A DNA stretch of 64,000 nt from Sabellastarte sp. h YS-2021 (Eukaryota > Annelida > Polychaeta > Sabellida > Sabellidae): positions 108,361,793-108,425,792 of the forward strand of contig OZ024929.1 in NCBI GenBank assembly GCA_964017235.1, written 5' to 3'. The position numbers and the translations under genes are program-made. The notes beneath the pieces were generated by a model. It was given only the letters and a program-made list of their open reading frames with translations. It did not search any database and was not told the origin of the DNA. Shown here one piece after another: positions 41,104 to 52,864 of the stretch. Numbering within the stretch: the stretch's first letter is position 1; the number at the start of each line of letters is the position of its first letter.

Positions 41104-43822
41104 GTAAATACTAGGGGTGAGTCGGTAGTGGCGGTATACCGGCATGGAGACAATTATACCGAAATACCGTGACCACTTTCAGAACCGGAATCTTGAGTGT
41201 CAGCTAATATAATTATTGGGAAACGTAAAATAGTAAATACCAAACCTGAATCTGAAGAAAATATAAACTATTATCTCATTATGTCCACCCCCCTGGGGGG
41301 TGGATATATTATTTTTGCTTTTTTCGCCGTCCGATGTCCGGCGTCCGATGTCCGGCGTCACGCATGGTTTCCGCTCATTTAAAGGAAAAGTATTAGAGCT
41401 ATTGTCACCAAATTTGGTATGCAGGCTTATTGGGTCAGTAGCTTGCTTGGGATTGCTTTTGGCTGTTGTACCTCATTTGCTTACTGAGTAATACTTAAGT
41501 ACAGCTATTTTCAGTACCCATTGGTTTCCGTGCATTTAAGCCAAAATAATTAAAGATATTTTACTACAATTTTGAATACAAGATTGTTATGTCCATAGCT
41601 CGCTTGGTATTGCATTTGGGACTGATAGCTTTGTCAGTACATGAGTAATAGCCATTTAGGTACTTCATTGTGTATTTTCAGTACTACTTTTGAGTAATTT
41701 GCTAATATCTCAGAAACCGTGTGAGATAGAGCGATTTCGTCGAAATTTTCGACCCACAGGGTATTTAAGGAATGTAATATTTGCAATTTTCAAAAAATTT
41801 TCCCCTCCCCAAAAATGGCGGCCATTTTGAATTTTCGAATTTTTGCCAAAAATGGCAAAACACAAATTTGCTTCTATCTCCTTAACCGTGCGAGATAGAG
41901 CGATTTCGTCAAAATTTTCGACCCACAGGGTATCTGAGCATTGTACTCTTGGTAATTTTAAAAAAATTTTCCCCTCCCCAAAAATGGCGGCTATTTTGAA
42001 TTTTCGAATTTTTGCCAAAAATGGCAAAACACAAATTTGCTTCTATCTCCTTAACCGTGCCAGATAGAGCGATTTCGTCAAAATTTTCGACCCACAGGGT
42101 ATCTGAGCATTGTGCTCTTGGTAATTTTTACAAAATTTTCCCCTCCCCAAAAATGGCGGCCATTTTGAATTTTCGAATTTTTGCCAAAAATGACAAAACA
42201 CTAATTTGCTTCTATCTCCTTAACCGTGCGAGATAGAGCGATTTCGTCGAAATTTTCGACCCACAGGGTATCTAAGGAATGCAATCTTTGCAATTTTCCA
42301 AAAATTTTCCCCTCCCCAAAAATGGCGGCCATTTTGAATTTTCGAATTTTTGCCAAAAATGGCAAAACACAAATTTCCTTCTATCTCCTTAACCGTGCCA
42401 GATAGAGCGATTTCGTCAAAATTTTCGACCCACAGGGTATCTGAGCATTGTACTCTTGGTAATTTAAAAAAAATTTTCCCCTCCCCAAAAATGGCGGCCA
42501 TTTTGAATTTTTGAATTTTTGCCAAAAATGGCAAAACACAAATTTGCTTCTATCTCCTTAACCGTGCCAGATAGAGCGATTTCGTCGAAATTTTCGACCC
42601 ACAGGGTAACTAAGGAATGCAATCTTTGCAATTTTCCAAAAATTTTCCCCTCCCCAAAAAATGGCGGCCATTTTGAATTTTCGAATTTTTGCCAAAAATG
42701 GCAAAACACAAATTTCCTTCTATCTCCTTAACCGTGCGAGATAGAGCGATTTCGTCAAAATTTTCGACCCACAGGGTATCTGAGCATTGTACTCTTGGCA
42801 ATTTTTTAAAAAATTTCCCCTCCCCAAATATGGCGGCCATTTTGAATTTTCGAATTTTTGCCAAAAATGGCAAAACACTAATTTGCTTCTATCTCCTTAA
42901 CCGTGCGAGATAGAGTGATTTCGTCAAAATTTTCGACCCACAGGGTATCTAAGGAATGCAATCTTTGCAATTTTCCAAAAATTTTCCCCTCCCCAAAAAT
43001 GGCGGCCATTTTGAATTTTCGAATTTTTGCCCAAAATGGCAAAACACAAATTTCCTTCTATCTCCTTAACCGTGCGAGATAGAGCGATTTCGTCGAAATT
43101 TTCGACCCACAGGGTATCTAAGGAATGCAATCTTTGCAATTTTCAAAAAATTTTCCCCTCCCCAAAAATGGCGGCCATTTTGAATTTTCGAATTTTTGCC
43201 AAAAATGGCAAAACACCAATCTGCTTCTATCTCCTTAACCGTGCGAGATAGAGCGATTTCGTCAAAATTTTCGACCCACAGGGCATCTGAGCATTGTACT
43301 CTTGGTAATTTTTAAAAAATTTTCCCCTCCCCAAAAATGGCGGCCATTTTGAATTTTCGAATTTTTGCCAAAAATGGCAAAACACAAATTTCCTCCTATC
43401 TCCTTAACCGTGCCAGATAGAGCGATTTCGTCAAAATTTTCGACCCACAGGGTATCTGAGCATTGTGCTCTTGGTAATTTTTACAAAATTTTCCCCTCCC
43501 CAAAAATGGCGGCCATTTTGAATTTTCGAATTTTTGCCAAAAATGACAAAACACTAATTTGCTTCTATCTCCTTAACCGTGCGAGATAGAGCGATTTCGT
43601 CGAAATTTTCGACCCACAGGGTATCTGAGCATTGTGCTCTTGGTAATTTTCCAAAAATTTTCCCCTCCCCAAAAATGGCGGCCATTTTGAATTTTCGAAT
43701 TTTTGCCAAAAATGGCAAAACACTAATTTGCTTCTATCTCCTTAACCGTGCGAGATAGAGCGATTTCGTCGAAATTTTCGACCCACAGGGTATCTAAGGA
43801 ATGCAATCTTTGCAATTTTCCA

Positions 43823-44053
43823 GGGGGCCACGGTGGCAGAGTGGTAACACTCTCGCCTCCCACCTCTGCGGCCGGGGATCGATCCCCGTCATGGCCGTAA
43901 GTGGGAAAGCTGGTAGTTGCTTGCCGTTGGTCGGCAGTTTACAGTACACAACCCTAGCGAACTCTATGTACTGGTTTCCTCTGCCCTTCCAACTACCCGT
44001 CGTGATATGACCTGTACAGTGTTGAAAGCGACGTAAAACCCCAAATAAACAAA
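43823..44053 (+). mobile_element. tRNA-derived SINE in satellite A, copy 1
   Basis: 231 bp with A box TGGCAGAGTGG (43834-43844) and B box GGATCGATCC (about 43876-43885), ending CCCCAAATAAACAAA. It is flanked by a 15-bp duplication CTTTGCAATTTTCCA (43808-43822 and 44054-44068), so it entered by target-primed insertion. Confidence 0.88.
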
Positions 44054-45928
44054 CTTTGCAATTTTCCAAAAATTTTCCCCTCCCCAAAAATGGCGGCCAT
44101 TTTGAATTTTCGAATTTTTGCCAAAAATGGCAAAACACAAATTTGCTTCTATCTCCTTAACCGTGCCAGATAGAGCGATTTCGTCAAAATTTTCGACTCA
44201 CAGGGTATCTGAGCATTGTACTCTTGGTAATTTAAAAAAAATTTTCCCCTCCCCAAAAATGGCGGCCATTTTGAATTTTCGAATTTTTGCCAAAAATGGC
44301 AAAACACTAATTTGCTTCTATCTCCTTAACCGTGCGAGATAGAGCGATTTCGTCGAAATTTTCGACCCACAGGGTATCTAAGGAATGCAATCTTTGCAAT
44401 TTTCCAAAAATTTTCCCCTCCCCAAAAATGGCGGCCATTTTGAATTTTCGAATTTTTGCCAAAAATGGCAAAACACAAATTTCCTTCTATCTCCTTAACC
44501 GTGCCAGATAGAGCGATTTCGTCAAAATTTTCGACCCACAGGGTATCTGAGCATTGTACTCTTGGTAATTTAAAAAAAATTTTCCCCTCCCCAAAAATGG
44601 CGGCCATTTTGAATTTTTGAATTTTTGCCAAAAATGGCAAAACACAAATTTGCTTCTATCTCCTTAACCGTGCCAGATAGAGCGATTTCGTCGAAATTTT
44701 CGACCCACAGGGTAACTAAGGAATGCAATCTTTGCAATTTTCCAAAAATTTTCCCCTCCCCAAAAAATGGCGGCCATTTTGAATTTTCGAATTTTTGCCA
44801 AAAATGGCAAAACACAAATTTCCTTCTATCTCCTTAACCGTGCGAGATAGAGCGATTTCGTCAAAATTTTCGACCCACAGGGTATCTGAGCATTGTACTC
44901 TTGGCAATTTTTAAAAAAATTTCCCCTCCCCAAATATGGCGGCCATTTTGAATTTTCGAATTTTTGCCAAAAATGGCAAAACACTAATTTGCTTCTATCT
45001 CCTTAACCGTGCGAGATAGAGTGATTTCGTCGAAATTTTCGACCCACAGGGTATCTAAGGAATGCAATCTTTGCAATTTTCCAAAAATTTTCCCCTCCCC
45101 AAAAATGGCGGCCATTTTGAATTTTCGAATTTTTGCCCAAAATGGCAAAACACAAATTTCCTTCTATCTCCTTAACCGTGCGAGATAGAGCGATTTCGTC
45201 GAAATTTTCGACCCACAGGGTATCTAAGGAATGCAATCTTTGCAATTTTCAAAAAATTTTCCCCTCCCCAAAAATGGCGGCCATTTTGAATTTTCGAATT
45301 TTTGCCAAAAATGGCAAAACACCAATCTGCTTCTATCTCCTTAACCGTGCGAGATAGAGCGATTTCGTCAAAATTTTCGACCCACAGGGCATCTGAGCAT
45401 TGTACTCTTGGTAATTTTTAAAAAATTTTCCCCTCCCCAAAAATGGCGGCCATTTTGAATTTTCGAATTTTTGCCAAAAATGGCAAAACACAAATTTCCT
45501 CCTATCTCCTTAACCGTGCCAGATAGAGCGATTTCGTCAAAATTTTCGACCCACAGGGTATCTGAGCATTGTGCTCTTGGTAATTTTTACAAAATTTTCC
45601 CCTCCCCAAAAATGGCGGCCATTTTGAATTTTCGAATTTTTGCCAAAAATGACAAAACACTAATTTGCTTCTATCTCCTTAACCGTGCGAGATAGAGCGA
45701 TTTCGTCGAAATTTTCGACCCACAGGGTATCTGAGCATTGTGCTCTTGGTAATTTTCCAAAAATTTTCCCCTCCCCAAAAATGGCGGCCATTTTGAATTT
45801 TCGAATTTTTGCCAAAAATGGCAAAACACTAATTTGCTTCTATCTCCTTAACCGTGCGAGATAGAGCGATTTCGTCGAAATTTTCGACCCACAGGGTATC
45901 TAAGGAATGCAATCTTTGCAATTTTCCA

Positions 45929-46159
45929 GGGGGCCACGGTGGCAGAGTGGTAACACTCTCGCCTCCCACCTCTGCGGCCGGGGATCGATCCCCGTCATGG
46001 CCGTAAGTGGGAAAGCTGGTAGTTGCTTGCCGTTGGTCGGCAGTTTACAGTACACAACCCTAGCGAACTCTATGTACTGGTTTCCTCTGCCCTTCCAACT
46101 ACCCGTCGTGATATGACCTGTACAGTGTTGAAAGCGACGTAAAACCCCAAATAAACAAA
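45929..46159 (+). mobile_element. Same SINE, copy 2
   Basis: Essentially identical to copy 1, with the same flanking 15-bp duplication. It arose by amplification of the higher-order repeat, not by a new insertion. Confidence 0.88.
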
Positions 46160-47865
46160 CTTTGCAATTTTCCAAAAATTTTCCCCTCCCCAAAAATGGC
46201 GGCCATTTTGAATTTTCGAATTTTTGCCAAAAATGGCAAAACACAAATTTGCTTCTATCTCCTTAACCGTGCCAGATAGAGCGATTTCGTCAAAATTTTC
46301 GACTCACAGGGTATCTGAGCATTGTACTCTTGGTAATTTAAAAAAAATTTTCCCCTCCCCAAAAATGGCGGCCATTTTGAATTTTCGAATTTTTGCCAAA
46401 AATGGCAAAACACTAATTTGCTTCTATCTCCTTAACCGTGCGAGATAGAGCGATTTCGTCGAAATTTTCGACCCACAGGGTATCTAAGGAATGCAATCTT
46501 TGCAATTTTCCAAAAATTTTCCCCTCCCCAAAAATGGCGGCCATTTTGAATTTTCGAATTTTTGCCAAAAATGGCAAAACACAAATTTCCTTCTATCTCC
46601 TTAACCGTGCCAGATAGAGCGATTTCGTCAAAATTTTCGACCCACAGGGTATCTGAGCATTGTACTCTTGGTAATTTAAAAAAAATTTTCCCCTCCCCAA
46701 AAATGGCGGCCATTTTGAATTTTTGAATTTTTGCCAAAAATGGCAAAACACAAATTTGCTTCTATCTCCTTAACCGTGCCAGATAGAGCGATTTCGTCGA
46801 AATTTTCGACCCACAGGGTAACTAAGGAATGCAATCTTTGCAATTTTCCAAAAATTTTCCCCTCCCCAAAAAATGGCGGCCATTTTGAATTTTCGAATTT
46901 TTGCCAAAAATGGCAAAACACAAATTTCCTTCTATCTCCTTAACCGTGCGAGATAGAGCGATTTCGTCAAAATTTTCGACCCACAGGGTATCTGAGCATT
47001 GTACTCTTGGCAATTTTTAAAAAAATTTCCCCTCCCCAAATATGGCGGCCATTTTGAATTTTCGAATTTTTGCCAAAAATGGCAAAACACTAATTTGCTT
47101 CTATCTCCTTAACCGTGCGAGATAGAGTGATTTCGTCGAAATTTTCGACCCACAGGGTATCTAAGGAATGCAATCTTTGCAATTTTCCAAAAATTTTCCC
47201 CTCCCCAAAAATGGCGGCCATTTTGAATTTTCGAATTTTTGCCAAAAATGGCAAAACACCAATCTGCTTCTATCTCCTTAACCGTGCGAGATAGAGCGAT
47301 TTCGTCAAAATTTTCGACCCACAGGGCATCTGAGCATTGTACTCTTGGTAATTTTTAAAAAATTTTCCCCTCCCCAAAAATGGCGGCCATTTTGAATTTT
47401 CGAATTTTTGCCAAAAATGGCAAAACACAAATTTCCTCCTATCTCCTTAACCGTGCCAGATAGAGCGATTTCGTCAAAATTTTCGACCCACAGGGTATCT
47501 GAGCATTGTGCTCTTGGTAATTTTTACAAAATTTTCCCCTCCCCAAAAATGGCGGCCATTTTGAATTTTCGAATTTTTGCCAAAAATGACAAAACACTAA
47601 TTTGCTTCTATCTCCTTAACCGTGCGAGATAGAGCGATTTCGTCGAAATTTTCGACCCACAGGGTATCTGAGCATTGTGCTCTTGGTAATTTTCCAAAAA
47701 TTTTCCCCTCCCCAAAAATGGCGGCCATTTTGAATTTTCGAATTTTTGCCAAAAATGGCAAAACACTAATTTGCTTCTATCTCCTTAACCGTGCGAGATA
47801 GAGCGATTTCGTCGAAATTTTCGACCCACAGGGTATCTAAGGAATGCAATCTTTGCAATTTTCCA

Positions 47866-48096
47866 GGGGGCCACGGTGGCAGAGTGGTAACACTCTCGCC
47901 TCCCACCTCTGCGGCCGGGGATCGATCCCCGTCATGGCCGTAAGTGGGAAAGCTGGTAGTTGCTTGCCGTTGGTCGGCAGTTTACAGTACACAACCCTAG
48001 CGAACTCTATGTACTGGTTTCCTCTGCCCTTCCAACTACCCGTCGTGATATGACCTGTACAGTGTTGAAAGCGACGTAAAACCCCAAATAAACAAA
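47866..48096 (+). mobile_element. Same SINE, copy 3
   Basis: Identical setting to copies 1 and 2. The preceding higher-order unit is one 169-bp monomer shorter. Confidence 0.88.
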
Positions 48097-49972
48097 CTTT
48101 GCAATTTTCCAAAAATTTTCCCCTCCCCAAAAATGGCGGCCATTTTGAATTTTCGAATTTTTGCCAAAAATGGCAAAACACAAATTTGCTTCTATCTCCT
48201 TAACCGTGCCAGATAGAGCGATTTCGTCAAAATTTTCGACTCACAGGGTATCTGAGCATTGTACTCTTGGTAATTTAAAAAAAATTTTCCCCTCCCCAAA
48301 AATGGCGGCCATTTTGAATTTTCGAATTTTTGCCAAAAATGGCAAAACACTAATTTGCTTCTATCTCCTTAACCGTGCGAGATAGAGCGATTTCGTCGAA
48401 ATTTTCGACCCACAGGGTATCTAAGGAATGCAATCTTTGCAATTTTCCAAAAATTTTCCCCTCCCCAAAAATGGCGGCCATTTTGAATTTTCGAATTTTT
48501 GCCAAAAATGGCAAAACACAAATTTCCTTCTATCTCCTTAACCGTGCCAGATAGAGCGATTTCGTCAAAATTTTCGACCCACAGGGTATCTGAGCATTGT
48601 ACTCTTGGTAATTTAAAAAAAATTTTCCCCTCCCCAAAAATGGCGGCCATTTTGAATTTTTGAATTTTTGCCAAAAATGGCAAAACACAAATTTGCTTCT
48701 ATCTCCTTAACCGTGCCAGATAGAGCGATTTCGTCGAAATTTTCGACCCACAGGGTAACTAAGGAATGCAATCTTTGCAATTTTCCAAAAATTTTCCCCT
48801 CCCCAAAAAATGGCGGCCATTTTGAATTTTCGAATTTTTGCCAAAAATGGCAAAACACAAATTTCCTTCTATCTCCTTAACCGTGCGAGATAGAGCGATT
48901 TCGTCAAAATTTTCGACCCACAGGGTATCTGAGCATTGTACTCTTGGCAATTTTTAAAAAAATTTCCCCTCCCCAAATATGGCGGCCATTTTGAATTTTC
49001 GAATTTTTGCCAAAAATGGCAAAACACTAATTTGCTTCTATCTCCTTAACCGTGCGAGATAGAGTGATTTCGTCGAAATTTTCGACCCACAGGGTATCTA
49101 AGGAATGCAATCTTTGCAATTTTCCAAAAATTTTCCCCTCCCCAAAAATGGCGGCCATTTTGAATTTTCGAATTTTTGCCCAAAATGGCAAAACACAAAT
49201 TTCCTTCTATCTCCTTAACCGTGCGAGATAGAGCGATTTCGTCGAAATTTTCGACCCACAGGGTATCTAAGGAATGCAATCTTTGCAATTTTCAAAAAAA
49301 TTTTCCCCTCCCCAAAAATGGCGGCCATTTTGAATTTTCGAATTTTTGCCAAAAATGGCAAAACACCAATCTGCTTCTATCTCCTTAACCGTGCGAGATA
49401 GAGCGATTTCGTCAAAATTTTCGACCCACAGGGCATCTGAGCATTGTACTCTTGGTAATTTTTAAAAAATTTTCCCCTCCCCAAAAATGGCGGCCATTTT
49501 GAATTTTCGAATTTTTGCCAAAAATGGCAAAACACAAATTTCCTCCTATCTCCTTAACCGTGCCAGATAGAGCGATTTCGTCAAAATTTTCGACCCACAG
49601 GGTATCTGAGCATTGTGCTCTTGGTAATTTTTACAAAATTTTCCCCTCCCCAAAAATGGCGGCCATTTTGAATTTTCGAATTTTTGCCAAAAATGACAAA
49701 ACACTAATTTGCTTCTATCTCCTTAACCGTGCGAGATAGAGCGATTTCGTCGAAATTTTCGACCCACAGGGTATCTGAGCATTGTGCTCTTGGTAATTTT
49801 CCAAAAATTTTCCCCTCCCCAAAAATGGCGGCCATTTTGAATTTTCGAATTTTTGCCAAAAATGGCAAAACACTAATTTGCTTCTATCTCCTTAACCGTG
49901 CGAGATAGAGCGATTTCGTCGAAATTTTCGACCCACAGGGTATCTAAGGAATGCAATCTTTGCAATTTTCCA

Positions 49973-50203
49973 GGGGGCCACGGTGGCAGAGTGGTAACAC
50001 TCTCGCCTCCCACCTCTGCGGCCGGGGATCGATCCCCGTCATGGCCGTAAGTGGGAAAGCTGGTAGTTGCTTGCCGTTGGTCGGCAGTTTACAGTACACA
50101 ACCCTAGCGAACTCTATGTACTGGTTTCCTCTGCCCTTCCAACTACCCGTCGTGATATGACCTGTACAGTGTTGAAAGCGACGTAAAACCCCAAATAAAC
50201 AAA
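49973..50203 (+). mobile_element. Same SINE, copy 4
   Basis: Identical setting to copies 1-3; last SINE of the array. Confidence 0.88.
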
Positions 50204-52120
50204 CTTTGCAATTTTCCAAAAATTTTCCCCTCCCCAAAAATGGCGGCCATTTTGAATTTTCGAATTTTTGCCAAAAATGGCAAAACACAAATTTGCTTCT
50301 ATCTCCTTAACCGTGCCAGATAGAGCGATTTCGTCAAAATTTTCGACTCACAGGGTATCTGAGCATTGTACTCTTGGCAATTTAAAAAAAATTTTCCCCT
50401 CCCCAAAAATGGCGGCCATTTTGAATTTTCGAATTTTTGCCAAAAATGGCAAAACACAAATTTCCTCCTATCTCCTTAACCGTGCCAGATAGAGCGATTT
50501 CGTCAAAATTTTCGACCCACAGGGTATCTGAGCATTGTACTCTTGGTAATTTTTAAAAAATTTTCCCCTCCCCAAAAATGGCGGCCATTTGAATTTTCGA
50601 ATTTTTGCCAAAAATGGCAAAACACTAATTTGCTTCTATCTCCTTAACCGTGCGAGATAGAGTGATTTCGTCGAAATTTTCGACCCACAGGGTATCTAAG
50701 GAATGCAATCTTTGCAATTTTCAAAAAATTTTCCCCTCCCCAAAAATGGCGGCCATTTTGAATTTTCGAATTTTTGCCAAAAATGGTAAAACACAAATTT
50801 GCTTCTATCTCCTTAACCGTGCGAGATAGAGCGATTTCGTCGAAATTTTCGACCCACAGGGTATCTAAGGAATGCAATCTTTGCAATTTTCCAACAAATT
50901 TTCCCCTCCCCAAAAATGGCAGCCATTTTGAATTTTCGAATTTTTGCCAAAAATGGCAAAACACAAATTTGCTTCTATCTCCTTAACCGTGCGAGATAGA
51001 GCGATTTCGTCGAAATTTTCGACCCACAGGGTATCGAAGAAATGCAATCTTTGCAATTTTCCGAAAAATTTTCCCCTCCCCAAAAATGGCGGCCATTTTG
51101 AATTTTCGAATTTTTGCCAAAAATGGCAAAACACAAATTTGCTTCTATCTCCTTAACCATGCGAGATAGATCGATTTCATCAAAATTTTCGACCCACAGG
51201 TATTTCAGCATTGTATTCTTGGCAATTTAAAAAAAAATTTCCCGTCCCCTAAAATGGCGGCCATTTTGAATTTTCAAATTTTTGTCAAAAATGGCAAAAT
51301 ACAAATTTGCTTCTATCTCCTTAACCATGCGAGATAGAGCGATTTCGTCGAAATTTTCAACCCACAGGGTATCTAAGGAATGTAATCTTTGCAATTTTCA
51401 AAAAATTTTCCCCTCCCCAAAAATGGCAGCCATTTTGAATTTTCGAATTTTTGCCCAAAATGGAAAAACACAAACTGGCCTTAACCGTGCAAAATAGAGT
51501 TATTTCGTTGAAATTTTCGACCCATAGGGTATCTAAAAAATGTACTCTTGGCAATTTTCAAAAAAATTTCCTTTTCCCAAAAATGGCGGCCATTTTGAAT
51601 TTTCAAATTTTTGCCAAAAATAGAAAAACAGGAATTTGCTTCTATCTTCTTAACCGTGCCAGATAGAGTGATTTCGTCAAAATTTTCAACCCAACCAATG
51701 CAAAAAGGCATGAAGCTGAAATAATTTACATCTACACTAACAAATATTTAAGCATCATTGATATATTTTACAAATGAAACAGGGTCTTGTAAGACTACTG
51801 TACAATTTGGGCAAAAGGTTCATGGGTGGACATTACACATGATAATGTGTGTTCTTCTATGCTATCCTGTTTCTATTCGCATCTACTATCAACAGGGCGG
51901 CCGATTTCTAGTTTTTCACTAGATTTTAATGCATTTATTGCAATTTCTTTAAGAAAACTGCCATGTTTTGGTTTACGGGAAATCACTTCCTGTTTGTGGG
52001 TCTATTTGATTGGGAAAATGCTGAAACATAAACTTTTTCGGTATCCAGGAATCGGGACGGTTTTGCATTGGCGGAATCCCGAACTAGAAAATCTGGTACC
52101 GTCGCACCCCTAGTAAATAC

Positions 52121-52797
52121 CGAAAAGTATAAAATGTTTGATCTTTTGGGCATTGTCTTCAAAGTGAAAAAAAAATCAAATCATGAATACACTACAAATT
52201 TTACTGATTCGTGTCCATGTATCCTTGTATCCCCTTCTCAAGACTATGTCAATGGAAACCAAGATCATCCAAGTTTGATCACTCAGAGATTTGCAACTCA
52301 TTTCTTGATCTCTGTTTTTTTATGTCTGTTGTATAAATCAGACTAGCAGGTTCTCAAAGCCCTGTGATCATGAGGGACATGTTATTGCATCTCAGTATAT
52401 CCTAGATTTCTTCACATTCAAAATAGTTTAAAAAATACAAGTCCACAATGCCCTGCATCCCCATATGGGACATGTTTGATCATGTTCAAGAGTTCCAAAC
52501 AATTTTGGGACCTTTTAACTTAAAAGGATAAAAGTTAAATCTGACCCTGTAATCAGCCCATTTTCAACCCAGTTTTACCCCTAGGGAAGGGGCGTCTAAA
52601 TCTGACCTGCTCTGCACGTTCCCTGAATATTTTTTTTCCTTTTAATACCCAATACATTCAAGAGGTAGAAAAGCAGAAATGAACAGATACAAGCAGTAAA
52701 TACAGTGCCCTCCTGGGATAGCTCCAGCAGATGATAACAAGCAATCAGTGCCCGTGAACAGGCTCCGTGTCAGCTGACTTCGTGTTTTAACTTTCAG
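52121..52797. other. Spacer before the candidate terminal exon
   Basis: No repeat or gene recognised with confidence. Confidence 0.4.
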
Positions 52798-52864
52798 AGT
52801 AGAAGTGACAGAAGAAAAGGACACAAAAGTTGTGCCCTGCAAATGGTATTCAGAATTAAAGTAA
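52798..52864 (+). CDS. Candidate terminal exon of an unidentified gene
   Basis: After the acceptor TTTTAACTTTCAG, frame 2 reads VEVTEEKDTKVVPCKWYSEL plus K and then TAA. Composition is protein-like; family unknown. It could be the last exon of the gene that includes 39499-39565, but that exon ends in phase 0 and this one needs phase 2, so at least one more exon would be required between them. Confidence 0.35.

Larger units (their letters stand above)
41704..51693. repeat. Satellite A array, about 53 monomers with a SINE-containing higher-order repeat
   Basis: 169-bp monomers with four SINE insertions at 43823, 45929, 47866 and 49973. Spacings are 2106, 1937 and 2107 bp; the short one lacks exactly 169 bp. 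The higher-order unit (about 11 monomers plus one SINE) runs from roughly 42.2 to 50.4 kb. Monomers at the array edges (after 50.6 kb, and especially 51.2-51.7 kb) are more diverged, as expected for a satellite amplified from the centre. Confidence 0.93.
41279..51911 (+). mobile_element. 10.6-kb HINE-like element (family 2) filled with satellite A
   Basis: 5' TT, ATG then TCCACCCCCC-T-GGGGGGTGGA (41284-41304), a GTCCGATGTCCGGCGTC tract and TGTCACCAAATTTGGTATGC. 3' inverted GGGTGGACAT (51824-51833), hairpin ACACAT-GATA-ATGTGT (51835-51850), then about 60 bp to CTAG at 51908-51911 before TTT. The interior is the satA array. The same 3' end follows the satA array at the left of the window (6233-6323). 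Confidence 0.82.
41112..52112. mobile_element. hAT-like element with perfect 8-bp duplication, hosting a 10.6-kb nested element
   Basis: Left end TAGGGGTGAGTCGGTA (41112) and right end TACCGTCGCACCCCTA (ending 52112) are inverted repeats with two mismatches in 16. Flanks are GTAAATAC at 41104-41111 and 52113-52120. Own sequence is about 170 bp on the left and 200 bp on the right; the rest is the nested satA-filled element. No transposase. Its ends resemble those of the hAT-like element at 6501-8324. Confidence 0.88.

Noticed and set aside
43833..43900. tRNA genes in satellite A (A and B boxes at 43834 and 43876, and in three repeats)
   Set aside because: Boxes are those of a SINE with target duplications and a non-tRNA tail; no complete cloverleaf or anticodon arm.
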